Shown: piece by piece, positions 9,673-19,272 of the stretch
Numbering within the stretch: position 1 is the stretch's first letter
Layout: each line of letters opens with the position of its first letter
Assembly (NCBI GenBank): GCA_020445665.1
Contig: JAGRGD010000306.1
Location: forward strand, 1-58,602
Reading direction: 5' to 3'
From: Rhodocyclaceae bacterium
GTDB lineage: Bacteria > Pseudomonadota > Gammaproteobacteria > Burkholderiales > Rhodocyclaceae
DNA length: 58,602 nt
The notes under the pieces: model-generated
The model's database searches: none
Told to the model about the DNA's origin: nothing
Seen by the model: the letters and a program-made list of their open reading frames with translations, nothing else
Position numbers and translations under genes: made by a program

Positions 9673-10459
9673 GGTCCATGCGCCAGCGCCGCGCGACGAT
9701 CGCCGCCTCGCCCTCCGCGGTGTCGATGCCGTAGAGCTCGCCGAGCAGGCCATAGACGCGCGGGTACTCGGCCCGAAGACGCAGCGGCATCAGGAAGAAA
9801 GCCTCGGAAAGGACCGCGAAGAACTCCGCCGGTGACTGGGCCGCATAAGGGTCGATCGCGGTCTCTTCGCCGCTGTCGACGCGCTGGCAGAAACTCTTGA
9901 AGGCCTGGGAGAAAGCATCGCGCCACGCTGCCCGGTCGATATCCGACGGCAGCACCGGAAAGCCGTCGGCGCCGCCGTTGGCCATGTCCAGCTTGTGGGC
10001 GAACTCGTGGAGCACCACATTGAGTTCGTCGGGCCGCGTTTCCGGCGGGAACCAGGACAGCAGCACGGGCCCGCCCTCCCAGGCCTCGCCCAGCACCGGC
10101 TCGTCGTATTCGTGCACGATGCCGTCCTCGTCCATCACGCTGCGGGGGATCACGAAGTCGCCCGGATAGACCACGATGCCGACCCAGCCCTGATAGGAAT
10201 CGGCGCCCAGGCGCAGCACCAGCAGGGCCGCCTGCAGGGCGATCGATAGCATCATGCGCTCGTCCACCTGGAGACCGTGGGCGCCGTGGAACTCCTTGGA
10301 GCGCAGGATCTCGGTGGCCAGCGCGCGCAGGCGCGGGCGCAACTCCTCCGGCACGAACTCGAAGAAGGGCAGGTCGGACTCGATCCACGACCAGACGTCG
10401 GCCTCGACCATCGGGTCATCCTGACGGGCGCCGCGGAACAGGTCCTGAAAGCGGAACAT
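9662..10459 (-). CDS. mtfA: M90-family zinc peptidase MtfA
   Basis: A 265-residue M90 peptidase. The zinc motif HEFAHKLDMANG (HExxH) lies near residue 150, and the third ligand and gluzincin helix are provided by PAEFFAVLSEAFF. In E. coli MtfA binds the Mlc repressor and so affects ptsG expression; whether that applies here is unknown. The start MFRFQDLF is fixed by the overlap with the upstream EamA gene stop (TGATG). Gene order EamA-mtfA-flavodoxin, all overlapping, indicates one operon. Confidence 0.93.
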   Translation of the reverse strand: MFRFQDLFRGARQDDPMVEADVWSWIESDLPFFEFVPEELRPRLRALATEILRSKEFHGAHGLQVDERMMLSIALQAALLVLRLGADSYQGWVGIVVYPGDFVIPRSVMDEDGIVHEYDEPVLGEAWEGGPVLLSWFPPETRPDELNVVLHEFAHKLDMANGGADGFPVLPSDIDRAAWRDAFSQAFKSFCQRVDSGEETAIDPYAAQSPAEFFAVLSEAFFLMPLRLRAEYPRVYGLLGELYGIDTAEGEAAIVARRWRMDHGA

Positions 10460-11352
10460 CAGGGCCGCCTTCGGGTATTGAGATAAATGCCGGCAAAGAT
10501 CATCGCGATCCCCGTGAAGTGGAACCAGCCCGGTCGTTCGCCCAGGAACAGGGCCGCCAGCCCGGTGCCGAAGGCAGGCATCAGGTGGATGAACAGGGCG
10601 CCCCGGTTGGGCCCGACCGCGGCCACGCCCCGATTGTAGAAGACGTAGCCGAGGAAGCCGGGGAAGACGCCGGTGTAGAGTACGCCGAGCAGGGAAGCCG
10701 TGGAGACCTGCATGCGCGCCCCCGAGACATACTCGACAGCGGCGGCGGGAATCAGTGCCGCAAGGCCGATCAGCGTGAAGGCGGCCAGCATCACCATCGG
10801 GTCGACGCCGGCCGGCCGGAACTGCAGACCGACCGTATAGAGCGCCCACGTCAGCACCGCCACCAGCATCCACAGATCGCCCCGGTTGGGCTGCAGGCCG
10901 AGCAGCACGTCGATGTCGCCGTGGGCCACGATCAGCAGCACGCCGAACAGGGAAATGGCGACACCGATTGCCTCGGGGCGGTTCAGCCGCTTGCCGAGGA
11001 AGAGCCAGGACAGCGCCACCGTGACGATCGGGATGAAGGAATTGAGGAGCGAGGCGTTGGTCGCCGTGGTGTCCTGCAGGGCCAGGTAGGCGAAGGTGTT
11101 GAAGCCGCCGACGCCGAGCAGGCCGAGCAGCAGCATCGCCGGCCAGGCGCGGCACATCGTCGCCAGCTGGGCGGGGTCGTAGCGACGCCAGGCGAAGGGC
11201 AGCGTCAGGCCGAGCGCGATCAGCCAGCGAAGCAGGGCGAGCAGGATCGGCGGCACGTCGTCGCGCAGGCCACGCCCGGTGACCATGTTGCCGGACCAGA
11301 AGAGCACCGTCAGGGTGAGCAGCAGATAGGGGTGGCTGAGGAGGCGAGGCAT
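10459..11352 (-). CDS. EamA (DMT) family transporter
   Basis: A 297-residue inner-membrane protein with about ten hydrophobic segments arranged as two five-helix EamA repeats. The first repeat begins at LLLTLTVLFWSGN and includes FNTFAYLALQDTTATNAS; the second begins at LWMLVAVLTWALYTVG and includes FLGYVFYNRGVAAVGPNRG. It is probably a metabolite or amino-acid exporter; the substrate cannot be inferred. ATG 11352 is divergent from relA, with 69 nt between. The longer frame to 12765 is antisense to relA and rejected. Confidence 0.92.
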   Translation of the reverse strand: MPRLLSHPYLLLTLTVLFWSGNMVTGRGLRDDVPPILLALLRWLIALGLTLPFAWRRYDPAQLATMCRAWPAMLLLGLLGVGGFNTFAYLALQDTTATNASLLNSFIPIVTVALSWLFLGKRLNRPEAIGVAISLFGVLLIVAHGDIDVLLGLQPNRGDLWMLVAVLTWALYTVGLQFRPAGVDPMVMLAAFTLIGLAALIPAAAVEYVSGARMQVSTASLLGVLYTGVFPGFLGYVFYNRGVAAVGPNRGALFIHLMPAFGTGLAALFLGERPGWFHFTGIAMIFAGIYLNTRRRP

Positions 11353-11421
11353 GGTGGGTCCGGGTCGATCCCGGATTATCCTCGACCTTCGGTTTCGCGC
11401 CACTGTGGGATAATCCGGGCC

Positions 11422-13626
11422 ATGGTTTCGGTCACGCATTCCCTCGCTTCGGCGGACGACAAGGCTTGCCTCTCGATGCTCTGCGAGGGGCTGGCCGAGG
11501 CCGACGTGCGGCGCATCGAGGACGCCGTCGGCTACGCCCGCGAGGTCTACGGCGAAAGCGTGCTGGGCACCGGTGAGCCGACCTGGAACCACGCGATCGG
11601 GATGTCGCTGGTGAGCGCTTCCCTGAAGCTCGACGCCGACGCTCGCCTGGGGGCCGTGCTGTTCGCGGTGCCCCAGCACGATGGCGGTACCGTTGAAGAG
11701 GTGGCGGGGCGTTTCGGCGAACATGTGGGCGTCCTGGTGCATGGCCTTCGCAAGCTCAATGGCCTTCGCATGCTGACCCGGCAGTCCGGCAAGTACAGTA
11801 CGCCGGCCGAGATTCGCGCCCAGACCGAGACCCTTCGCAAGATGCTGCTGGCGATGGTCGAGGACATCCGCGTGGTGCTGCTGCGGCTGGCCTCCCGCAC
11901 CCAGACCCTTCGCTACCTGACCGACTTCCCGGGCGAGGCCCGCAAGCAGGTGGCGCGCGAGAGCCTCGAGATCTACGCGCCGCTGGCCAACCGGCTCGGC
12001 ATCTGGCAGATCAAGTGGGAGATGGAAGACCTCTCCTTCCGCTTCATCGAGCCGGACACCTACAAGCGCATCGCCAAGATGCTCGACGAGCGCCGCTCCG
12101 AGCGGGAGCAGTTCATCGAGAGCGCCATGGAGCGGCTCAAGAGCGAACTGGCCAAGGTCGGCATCACGGCAGACATCTATGGCCGCCCCAAGCACATCTA
12201 CAGCATCTACAACAAGATGCGGGCCAAGAAGCTGGACTTCTCCCAGGTGTACGACGTGCGGGCGCTGCGGGTCCTGGTCGATGACATCAAGGACTGCTAC
12301 GCCGTGCTGGGCATCGTCCACCACCTGTGGACGCCGATCCAGCAGGAGTTCGACGACTACATCCTGAAACCGAAGGGCAATAACTACCAGTCGTTGCATA
12401 CGGCGGTGTGGGCCGGCGACGGGCGGGCTCTGGAGGTGCAGATCCGCACCCACGAGATGCACCGTCACGCGGAGCTCGGCATCGCGGCCCACTGGCGCTA
12501 CAAGGAAGGCTCCGGGCCCGGCGGCAGCGCCTACGACGACAAGATCGCGCTGTTGCGCAACCTGCTGTCGTGGCGCGACGAGGTCACGGACTCGACCCAC
12601 TGGGTCGAGCAGTTCAAGCAGGCTTCGCTGGACGACACGATCTACGTGCTGACCCCCCAGGGGCGCGTCATCGACCTGCCGCGGGGCGCCACGCCGGTGG
12701 ACTTCGCCTACCGCCTTCACACCGAGGTCGGTCACCGCTGCCGTGGGGCCAAGGTGGACGGCCACCTGGTGTCGCTCAACACGCCGCTCGAATCGGGCCA
12801 GACCCTCGAGATCATGACCGCCAAGGAAGGTGGTCCATCACGGGACTGGCTGAACGTGCTGCAGGGCTATGTGCACACCGGCCGGGCGCGGCAGAAGATC
12901 AAGCAGTACTTCAGCGCCCTCGAAGAGCAGGAACTCCTCACCCGCGGTCGCAACGCGGTGGTGCGGGAGATGCAGCGCGACGGTCACGGCCAGGTCAACA
13001 TCGACGAGATCGCGACCCGGCTGGGCTTCAAGAGCGCCGACGCGCTGTTCGTCGCGGTAGGTCGCGGCGACGTCGGCGCGCGCAGCCTGCAGGTGGCGAT
13101 CCGCGGCGACCGGCGCGAGACCGAGCCGCCGCCGCCCGAAATGGTCGTGCACCAGGAGAAACGCTCGGACAGCGCCGACCGGGTCCTGGTGGTGGGGGTC
13201 GGCAAGCTGATGACCTCGCTGGGCCGCTGCTGCCGGCCAGCACCGCCCGACGCGATCGAGGGCTTCATCACCCGCGGGCGGGGGGTGTCGATTCACCGCA
13301 TCGACTGCCGGGACTACATGAACCTCGCGGCGCGTCACCCCGAGCGGGTCGTCAGCGCCGAGTGGGGCGAGCGGGAAGAGACCACCAAGCCCTACATCTA
13401 CCCGATGGACATCATGGTCCAGGCCTCGGACCGCCAGGGCCTGCTGCGGGACATCTCCGACGTGCTGTCGCGCGAGAAGATCAACGTGATCGCGGTGAAC
13501 ACCCGCTCGAAGTCGGGCAAGGCACACATGCGCTTCACGGTCGAGGTAGCCGGCGTGCCGATGCTCAACCGGGCGCTGCTGCACATCCGTTCGGTAGAGG
13601 GCGTGCTGGACGCCACCCGGGCCTGA
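11422..13626 (+). CDS. relA: (p)ppGpp synthetase RelA, hydrolase-degenerate
   Basis: A 734-residue long RSH protein. The N-terminal HD domain has lost its catalytic signature: where hydrolases have LHDxxEDT this reads FAVPQHDGGTVEE (residues 81-93). The synthetase domain is intact (YGRPKHIYSIYNKM, YDVRALRVLVDD, GNNYQSLHTAV, LEVQIRTHEMH). A TGS domain follows (DDTIYVLTPQGRVIDLP), then a Cys-rich segment (LGRCCRPAPPD) and a C-terminal ACT domain (MVQASDRQGLLRDISD). This is the synthetase-only, ribosome-associated stringent-response enzyme; a separate SpoT is expected elsewhere. The start is ATG 11422; the longer frame to 10519 is antisense to the transporter. Confidence 0.96.
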   Translation: MVSVTHSLASADDKACLSMLCEGLAEADVRRIEDAVGYAREVYGESVLGTGEPTWNHAIGMSLVSASLKLDADARLGAVLFAVPQHDGGTVEEVAGRFGEHVGVLVHGLRKLNGLRMLTRQSGKYSTPAEIRAQTETLRKMLLAMVEDIRVVLLRLASRTQTLRYLTDFPGEARKQVARESLEIYAPLANRLGIWQIKWEMEDLSFRFIEPDTYKRIAKMLDERRSEREQFIESAMERLKSELAKVGITADIYGRPKHIYSIYNKMRAKKLDFSQVYDVRALRVLVDDIKDCYAVLGIVHHLWTPIQQEFDDYILKPKGNNYQSLHTAVWAGDGRALEVQIRTHEMHRHAELGIAAHWRYKEGSGPGGSAYDDKIALLRNLLSWRDEVTDSTHWVEQFKQASLDDTIYVLTPQGRVIDLPRGATPVDFAYRLHTEVGHRCRGAKVDGHLVSLNTPLESGQTLEIMTAKEGGPSRDWLNVLQGYVHTGRARQKIKQYFSALEEQELLTRGRNAVVREMQRDGHGQVNIDEIATRLGFKSADALFVAVGRGDVGARSLQVAIRGDRRETEPPPPEMVVHQEKRSDSADRVLVVGVGKLMTSLGRCCRPAPPDAIEGFITRGRGVSIHRIDCRDYMNLAARHPERVVSAEWGEREETTKPYIYPMDIMVQASDRQGLLRDISDVLSREKINVIAVNTRSKSGKAHMRFTVEVAGVPMLNRALLHIRSVEGVLDATRA

Positions 13627-13640
13627 GCCCCGCTGGCCAT

Positions 13641-15716
13641 TCAGCCGGCGAGGTCGTCCAGCATCTGCCACTGGGCAACGCGGCGGGCGCCGCGCGCCGC
13701 GCGCTTGCGGTAAGTGCCGTCGGCCTGAAGCTCCCAGGCCTGCATGTTGTCGCTCAGATAGACCCGCAACCCTTCGCGGATCACGCGGCGCTTGAGCTTC
13801 GGATCAAGGATCGGGAAGGCGGTCTCGATGCGGCGGAAGAAGTTGCGGTCCATCCAGTCGGCGCTCGAGAGGTAGATCTGGTCCTCGCCGCCGGCATGGA
13901 ACAGGAAGATCCGGTGGTGTTCCAGGAAGCGGCCGATGATCGAGCGAACGCGGATGTTCTCCGACAGCCCGGGCACGCCGGGACGCAGGGCGCAGGGGCC
14001 GCGCACGATCAGGTCGATCCTGACCCCGGCCTGGGAAGCGGCGTAGAGCGCCTCGATGGTCTTCGGTTCGAGCAGCGCATTCATCTTCGCGAGGATCCGG
14101 GCTCGACCGCCGGAGGCGGCGATTTCGGCCTCGCGATGAATGGCCGCGACGACATTCGAATGCAGCGAGAAGGGTGCCTGCCACAGATACTTCAGCCGGG
14201 TCGCCTGGCCAAGCCCGGTGAGCTGCTTGAAGATCTCCGCCACGTCTTCGCCGATGCCCTCGTGGGACGTCATCAGACCGAAGTCGGTGTAGAAGCGGGT
14301 GGTGCGGGGGTGGTAGTTGCCGGTACCCAGATGCACATAGCGGCGCAGGCCGCTCTCCTCGCGGCGCACCAGCATCAGCATCTTGGCGTGGGTCTTGTAG
14401 CCGAACACCCCGTAGACCACGTGGGCCCCCACCTCCTCGAGCTTGGCCGCCCAGCCGATGTTGGCCTCCTCGTCAAAGCGGGCCATGAGCTCCAGCACCA
14501 CCGTCACCTCGGTCCCCTTCTGCGCGGCACGCACCAGATGCTCCATCAGCACCGAGTCGGTTCCGGTGCGATAGACCGTCATCTTGATGGCCACCACCCG
14601 CGGGTCGTCGGCGGCGGCCTTGATCAGCTCGATCACCGGCGAGAAGCTCTGGAACGGGTGGTGCAGCAGCACGTCCTGCCTGCGCAGGGTCTCGAACAGC
14701 GAGCCCTTGCGATCGAGCGCCGGAGGCAGGCCCGGCTCGAAGGACTGGTACTTCAGGTCGGGCCGGTTGACCCGGTCGGGGACCTGGATCAGCCGCACCA
14801 GATTCACGATCCCCGGCGTCTGGTAGAGGTCGGCCCGGGAGAGGCCGAACTGGTGGAGCAGGAAGGCGATCATCCGCTCGGAACAGTTGTCGGCCACCTC
14901 GAGGCGCACCGCGTCGCCGAAGTGGCGCTGGTGCAGCTCGCCCTTGAGGGTCACGCGCAGGTCCTTGACCTCTTCCTCGTCGACGAACAGGTCCGAGTTG
15001 CGGGTGACCCGGAACTGGTAGCAGCCCTGGACCTGCATGCCTGAGAAGAGGTCGCCGACATGGGCGTGAAGGATCGACGACAGGAACACGAAGCCGTGGT
15101 CCACGCCGGTGATGTCGGTCGGCAGCTGGATGACCCGCGGCAGGGTGCGCGGCGCCTGCACGATGGCCGTGCCGGAGCTGCGGCCGAAGGCGTCGCGGCC
15201 GTCCAGCTCGACGGCGAAGTTCAGGCTCTTGTTGAGCAGGCGTGGAAACGGGTGGGCCGGATCGAGCCCGATCGGGGTCAGCACCGGCAGCACTTGGCGG
15301 GCGAAGAAGTCGGCGATCCACTTGCGCTGCGCGTCCGTCCATTCCGAGCGCCGCAGGAAGCGGATGCCCTCGGCCTCGAGGGCCGGCAGGATCACCTCGT
15401 TGAGCAGCCCGTACTGTTCGGCGATGATGTCATGCACTTCCCGGCTGACCCGCTCGGCGAGTTCGGCCGGCTTGAGGCCGTCCCGGTCGGTGCCCCGGGT
15501 GAGCAGGCGAATCTGCTCCTTGATGCCGGCGACCCGCACCTCGAAGAACTCGTCCAGATTGCTCGACACGATGCAGATGAAGCGCAACCGCTCGAGGAGC
15601 GGCACCGTCGGGTCGGCGGCCTGGGCGAGGACGCGACGCTGGAACTGCAGCAGGGACAGCTCCCGGTTGATGAAATGCTGTTCCTCGGGGGCGATCCTGT
15701 CGGCAGCTTGGGTCAT
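13641..15716 (-). CDS. ppk1: Polyphosphate kinase 1
   Basis: A 691-residue PPK1, which reversibly polymerises the gamma-phosphate of ATP into polyphosphate. Features in order: N-terminal FINRELSLLQFQRRVL, SSNLDEFFEVRVAG, the head domain, VVAIKMTVYRTG, the phospho-His segment GYKTHAKMLML, HLGTGNYHP, and the second catalytic part with SSADWMDRNFFRRIE. Length is as in the family. ATG 15716 starts the conserved part; the extension to 15863 crosses the intergenic region. ppx starts 145 nt away on the other strand, with a palindrome between them. It converges on relA with a 14-nt gap. Confidence 0.96.
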   Translation of the reverse strand: MTQAADRIAPEEQHFINRELSLLQFQRRVLAQAADPTVPLLERLRFICIVSSNLDEFFEVRVAGIKEQIRLLTRGTDRDGLKPAELAERVSREVHDIIAEQYGLLNEVILPALEAEGIRFLRRSEWTDAQRKWIADFFARQVLPVLTPIGLDPAHPFPRLLNKSLNFAVELDGRDAFGRSSGTAIVQAPRTLPRVIQLPTDITGVDHGFVFLSSILHAHVGDLFSGMQVQGCYQFRVTRNSDLFVDEEEVKDLRVTLKGELHQRHFGDAVRLEVADNCSERMIAFLLHQFGLSRADLYQTPGIVNLVRLIQVPDRVNRPDLKYQSFEPGLPPALDRKGSLFETLRRQDVLLHHPFQSFSPVIELIKAAADDPRVVAIKMTVYRTGTDSVLMEHLVRAAQKGTEVTVVLELMARFDEEANIGWAAKLEEVGAHVVYGVFGYKTHAKMLMLVRREESGLRRYVHLGTGNYHPRTTRFYTDFGLMTSHEGIGEDVAEIFKQLTGLGQATRLKYLWQAPFSLHSNVVAAIHREAEIAASGGRARILAKMNALLEPKTIEALYAASQAGVRIDLIVRGPCALRPGVPGLSENIRVRSIIGRFLEHHRIFLFHAGGEDQIYLSSADWMDRNFFRRIETAFPILDPKLKRRVIREGLRVYLSDNMQAWELQADGTYRKRAARGARRVAQWQMLDDLAG

Positions 15717-15753
15717 GGGCGGGTGCGGGCTTGGCGGGGTGGGAGAGGGTGGA

Positions 15754-15776
15754 TCATCAAGTTTGCACTTTGATGA
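15754..15776. promoter_or_regulatory. Inverted repeat between ppk1 and ppx, candidate operator
   Basis: Perfect 7-bp arms TCATCAA (15754-15760) and TTGATGA (15770-15776) flank a 9-nt spacer in the 145-nt divergent ppk1/ppx region. It has no T-tract and lies 38 bases upstream of the ppk1 ATG, so a protein-binding site is more likely than a terminator. It does not resemble a Pho box. Confidence 0.45.
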
Positions 15777-15861
15777 CAGGCCGCTGCAAGCCGCGTCCGG
15801 TCGGCGCCGGGTGTAGAATCCGCGTTCGTTTGGTGGCAACACGACCCGCCCCTGGAGTTTC

Positions 15862-17376
15862 ATGACGCAAGAATTGATCGCGGCGATCGACCTTGGCTCG
15901 AACAGCTTCCGGCTTCAGGTCGGGCGGATCGTCAATGATCAGATCTATCCCCTCGACGGCATCAAGGAGCCGGTGCGCCTGGCGGCAGGCCTGTCCTCCG
16001 ACAAGCTCCTCGACAACGACGCCCAGAGCCGCGCCCTGATGGCCTTGCAGCGCTTCAACGAGCGCCTCGGCGGATTCTCGCCGGACGCGGTCCGTGCGGT
16101 CGCCACCAACACCCTGCGGGTGGCGAAGAACGCGCCGGAGTTCCTGATCCGCGCCGAACACGCCCTGGGCTTCCCGATCGAGGTCATTGCAGGGCGCGAG
16201 GAGGCCCGCCTGATCTACGTCGGCGTCGCCCACACGCTGCCCGATCCCCACAAGCAGCAGCTGGTCGTCGACATCGGCGGCGGGTCCACCGAGTTCATCA
16301 TCGGCAAGAGCTTCGAGCCGCTGATGCTCGAATCCCTCTATATGGGCTGCGTGGCCTTCAGCCTCAGGTATTTCCCCGGTGGCCGGATCGAGAAGCGGGC
16401 CATGAAGGAGGCGGAGATCGCCGCACGCCGCGAGCTGCAGCTCATCGCCCATTCGTACCGCGAGGTGGGCTGGGAGGAGGCGGTAGGCTCCAGCGGCAGC
16501 GCCAAGGCACTGATCGAGATCCTCCAGCAGAACGGATTGTGCGAGCGGGCCATCACGCGCGAGGGGCTCGAGAAGCTGCGCGCGATTCTCCTCAAGGCCG
16601 GCTCGCTTGACCGTCTCAACCTGGCTGGCACCAAGAACGACCGCCTGCCGGTGCTGCTGGGGGGCTTCACGATCATGAGTGCGGTGTTCCGGGAGTTCGG
16701 CCTCGAGCAGATGCTGTTCTCGGAGGGGGCGCTGCGGCTTGGCGTGATGTACGACCTCCTTGGCCGCTACCACCACCACGACCTGCGCGACGCCACGGTC
16801 AGTGCCTTCATCGAGCGCTACAAGGTCGACCTCGACCAGGCGATCCAGGTGCGTGCCACGGCCCGCGCCCTGTTCCTCGAGAACCTGCCCGAGGCCGAGG
16901 ATCCCGACCATCTGGACGGGCGCTTCCTCAGCTGGGGAGGGCTGCTGCACGAGATCGGCATCTCGATCGCTCACTCGAGCTATCACAAGCACAGCGCCTA
17001 CATCCTCGCCAACGCCGACATGCCGGGCTTTTCGCGCATGGACCAGGGCCGACTGGCGCGTATCGTCCTGGCGCACCGGGGCAAGCTGGCCCGGGTCGCG
17101 TCCATCGATCCCAAGAGCGTGGACTGGCTGATGATCCTCTGCCTTCGCCTTGCGGTGGTGCTGCATCGGGCGCGGGACGACCGTGGCCTGCCACCGGTCC
17201 GGCTACGCAGTTCTGAAGGCGGCTACGAGCTGGTCTGCGACGAGCGCTGGCTGGCGGGGCTGCCCCTGACCGCGGCGATCCTGGAAGACGAATGCGCCCA
17301 GTGGGCGGGCATCGGGCGGAAGCTGTCGGTGCGCACGGAGCCGGCCGTCCTGCCGGTGGGGATCCTGACCTCCTGA
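15862..17376 (+). CDS. ppx: Exopolyphosphatase, Ppx/GppA family
   Basis: A 504-residue Ppx/GppA phosphatase that removes phosphate from polyphosphate ends, and may act on pppGpp. The actin-fold motifs are clear: AAIDLGSNSFRL at 7-18, RAVATNTLRVAKN, and VVDIGGGSTEFIIG near 138-151. A C-terminal HD-like helical domain follows (LLHEIGISIAHSSYHKHSAYI). The gene is divergent from ppk1 and begins at ATG 15862. A TGTAGAATCC box at 15812-15821 is like the one before ispD. The MCE operon begins 4 nt after the stop. Confidence 0.95.
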   Translation: MTQELIAAIDLGSNSFRLQVGRIVNDQIYPLDGIKEPVRLAAGLSSDKLLDNDAQSRALMALQRFNERLGGFSPDAVRAVATNTLRVAKNAPEFLIRAEHALGFPIEVIAGREEARLIYVGVAHTLPDPHKQQLVVDIGGGSTEFIIGKSFEPLMLESLYMGCVAFSLRYFPGGRIEKRAMKEAEIAARRELQLIAHSYREVGWEEAVGSSGSAKALIEILQQNGLCERAITREGLEKLRAILLKAGSLDRLNLAGTKNDRLPVLLGGFTIMSAVFREFGLEQMLFSEGALRLGVMYDLLGRYHHHDLRDATVSAFIERYKVDLDQAIQVRATARALFLENLPEAEDPDHLDGRFLSWGGLLHEIGISIAHSSYHKHSAYILANADMPGFSRMDQGRLARIVLAHRGKLARVASIDPKSVDWLMILCLRLAVVLHRARDDRGLPPVRLRSSEGGYELVCDERWLAGLPLTAAILEDECAQWAGIGRKLSVRTEPAVLPVGILTS

Positions 17377-17380
17377 GCCG

Positions 17381-18499
17381 ATGACCGACGGCGACTCAAT
17401 CCGCCTGCCGCAACTGCTCAACGACGGAGGCGCCGTCGCGCTCACGGGCGACTGGACACTGCGCTCGCTGCAGCCCGTGCTCAAGCAGATGCGCCGGCAG
17501 CTCGCGGACGCCAGCGGTGCAGCCCACTGGGATCTCACCCGGATCGGTCGGCTCGACAACTTCGGCGCCCAGCTCCTGTGGCGCTACTGGCGGGCGGAGC
17601 GCCCCGAGCGCCTCGATGTGTCCGAGGCCATCGACCGGACGCTGTCGCGGGTGGCGGCGCTCGGCGGCGTCGAGCCGACGCCCCGGCGCGGCAGCCTGCT
17701 CGACCCGATCGCGGCGATCGGAGCGGTCGGCATCGGGCTCGCGCGGCATGTCATCGAGTTCATCGCGCTGCTGGGGCAGCTCGCCATCGATTTCGGCTAC
17801 CTCCTCTTCAGGCCCGGCCTGTGGCCGCTGCGCGAGATCTCGGCCAACCTCTACAAGACCGGCGTGCGCGCGATGCCGGTCACGGCGCTGGTGGGCTTCC
17901 TGATCGGCGTGGTGCTCTCGTATCTGTCCGCGCTGCAGCTCAAGGCCTTCGGCGCCGACATCTTCATCGTGAACATCCTCGGCCTGGGCATCATCCGTGA
18001 GCTCGGCCCGGTGCTGGTGTCTGTACTGGTTGCCGGCCGCTCCGGTTCGGCGATGACTGCCCAGCTCGGGGTCATGCGCGTGACCGAGGAGATCGACGCC
18101 CTCGCCACGATGGGCATCTCGCGCTATATCCGCCTGGTCATGCCGAAGGTCATCGCCCTGTGCATCGCGATGCCCCTGCTGGTGCTGTGGGCCAGCGCGG
18201 TGGCGATCCTCGGGGGCATGGTGTCCGCCTACCTGCAGCTCGACATCGGCTTTCTGTTCTTCCTCCAGGCACTGCCCCAGGCCGTCCCGCTGCCCAACCT
18301 CTATATCGCGATCGGCAAGGGTGTGGTGTTCGGCATGATGATCGCGCTGGTGGCCTGCCATTTCGGCCTCCGGGTCAAGCCCAATACCGAGAGTCTCTCG
18401 GCCAACACCACCGCGTCGGTGGTGTCGGCAATCACGATGGTGATCCTCGTGGACGCCGTGTTCGCGATCGCCACGCGGGGCATCGGGGTGCCGATATGA
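17381..18499 (+). CDS. MlaE-family ABC permease with N-terminal STAS-like domain
   Basis: A 372-residue membrane protein. Residues 1-95 form a STAS-like domain (ALTGDWTLRSLQPVL, HWDLTRIGRLDNFGAQLL), equivalent to MlaB. Residues from about 105 on are an MlaE permease with five or six membrane segments (MPVTALVGFLIGVVLSYLSA, LGIIRELGPVLVSVLVAGRSG, EEIDALATMGISRYIRLVMP). Fusion of the STAS protein to the permease distinguishes this from the five-gene mlaFEDCB operon. The family moves phospholipids or other hydrophobic molecules across the periplasm. Stop overlaps the ATPase start (ATGA). Confidence 0.92.
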   Translation: MTDGDSIRLPQLLNDGGAVALTGDWTLRSLQPVLKQMRRQLADASGAAHWDLTRIGRLDNFGAQLLWRYWRAERPERLDVSEAIDRTLSRVAALGGVEPTPRRGSLLDPIAAIGAVGIGLARHVIEFIALLGQLAIDFGYLLFRPGLWPLREISANLYKTGVRAMPVTALVGFLIGVVLSYLSALQLKAFGADIFIVNILGLGIIRELGPVLVSVLVAGRSGSAMTAQLGVMRVTEEIDALATMGISRYIRLVMPKVIALCIAMPLLVLWASAVAILGGMVSAYLQLDIGFLFFLQALPQAVPLPNLYIAIGKGVVFGMMIALVACHFGLRVKPNTESLSANTTASVVSAITMVILVDAVFAIATRGIGVPI

Positions 18500-19272
18500 G
18501 CGCGCCGGTGATCGAGCTGGTGGGCATCGTCACGCGCTTCGGGCGGACCGTCGTGCATGACGGCATCGAGCTTGCGATCGAGCCCGGGGAGGTGATCTCG
18601 CTGGTGGGCGGCTCGGGCAGCGGCAAGACCACGCTGCTGCGCGAGATCGTCGGCCTGCTCACGCCCACCGCCGGCCAGGTGCGCCTGTTTGGTGAAGACC
18701 TGCACGCTGGCAGCCGCGCCGAGCAGGCCCGCCGGCGGCGACGCTACGGCATGCTGTTTCAGCAGGGCGCGCTTTTCTCCGCCTTCAACGTCTTCGACAA
18801 CGTGGCTTTCCCGCTGCGGGAGCTGGGCTGCCTGTCGGCGCGTGAGGTGCACGACGCGGTGATGCTGAAGCTGGCGATGGTCGAACTCCAGCCGGAACAC
18901 GCGCTGCTGATGCCGGCAGAGCTGTCGGGCGGGATGATCAAGCGGGTGGCCCTGGCCCGGGCGCTGGCCCTCGAGCCCGAGTTGCTTCTGCTCGACGAAC
19001 CCACCGCCGGTCTCGATCCGGACAGGAGCGCCGCGTTCGTCCGGCTGATCCAGGACCTGCAGCAGCAGCTCGGGCTGACCGTGGTGCTGGTGACCCACGA
19101 TCTCGACACCCTGGCGGCGCTGTCGAGCCGGGTCGCCGTGCTCGCCGAGAGGCGCATTCTGGTTTGCGATACCCTTGACCGTATCATGACGGTGGAACAC
19201 CCCTTCATCGACCGCTTTTTCCGCTCCGAACGCAGCCAGCGGGCGCTGGCCCGCGGACTGGAGACCCTCTGA
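18496..19272 (+). CDS. MlaF-type ABC transporter ATPase
   Basis: A 258-residue ABC ATPase that powers the MCE lipid transporter. Walker A is GGSGSGKTTLL (about 36-46), the Q-loop is MLFQQGALFSAF, the signature is LSGGMIKRVALARAL as in MlaF (GGM rather than GGQ), Walker B is LLLLDEPTAGLDP, and the switch His is in LVTHDLDTLA. ATG 18496 overlaps the permease stop and its own stop overlaps the next start (TGATG), so the four genes are translationally coupled. The frame upstream to 18160 is a shadow of the permease. Confidence 0.95.
   Translation: MSAPVIELVGIVTRFGRTVVHDGIELAIEPGEVISLVGGSGSGKTTLLREIVGLLTPTAGQVRLFGEDLHAGSRAEQARRRRRYGMLFQQGALFSAFNVFDNVAFPLRELGCLSAREVHDAVMLKLAMVELQPEHALLMPAELSGGMIKRVALARALALEPELLLLDEPTAGLDPDRSAAFVRLIQDLQQQLGLTVVLVTHDLDTLAALSSRVAVLAERRILVCDTLDRIMTVEHPFIDRFFRSERSQRALARGLETL

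Noticed and set aside
12408-15044. An 878-codon plus-strand open frame across relA and ppk1.
   Set aside because: It runs out of frame through relA and antisense to ppk1, both with full motif support; its translation has no domain pattern.
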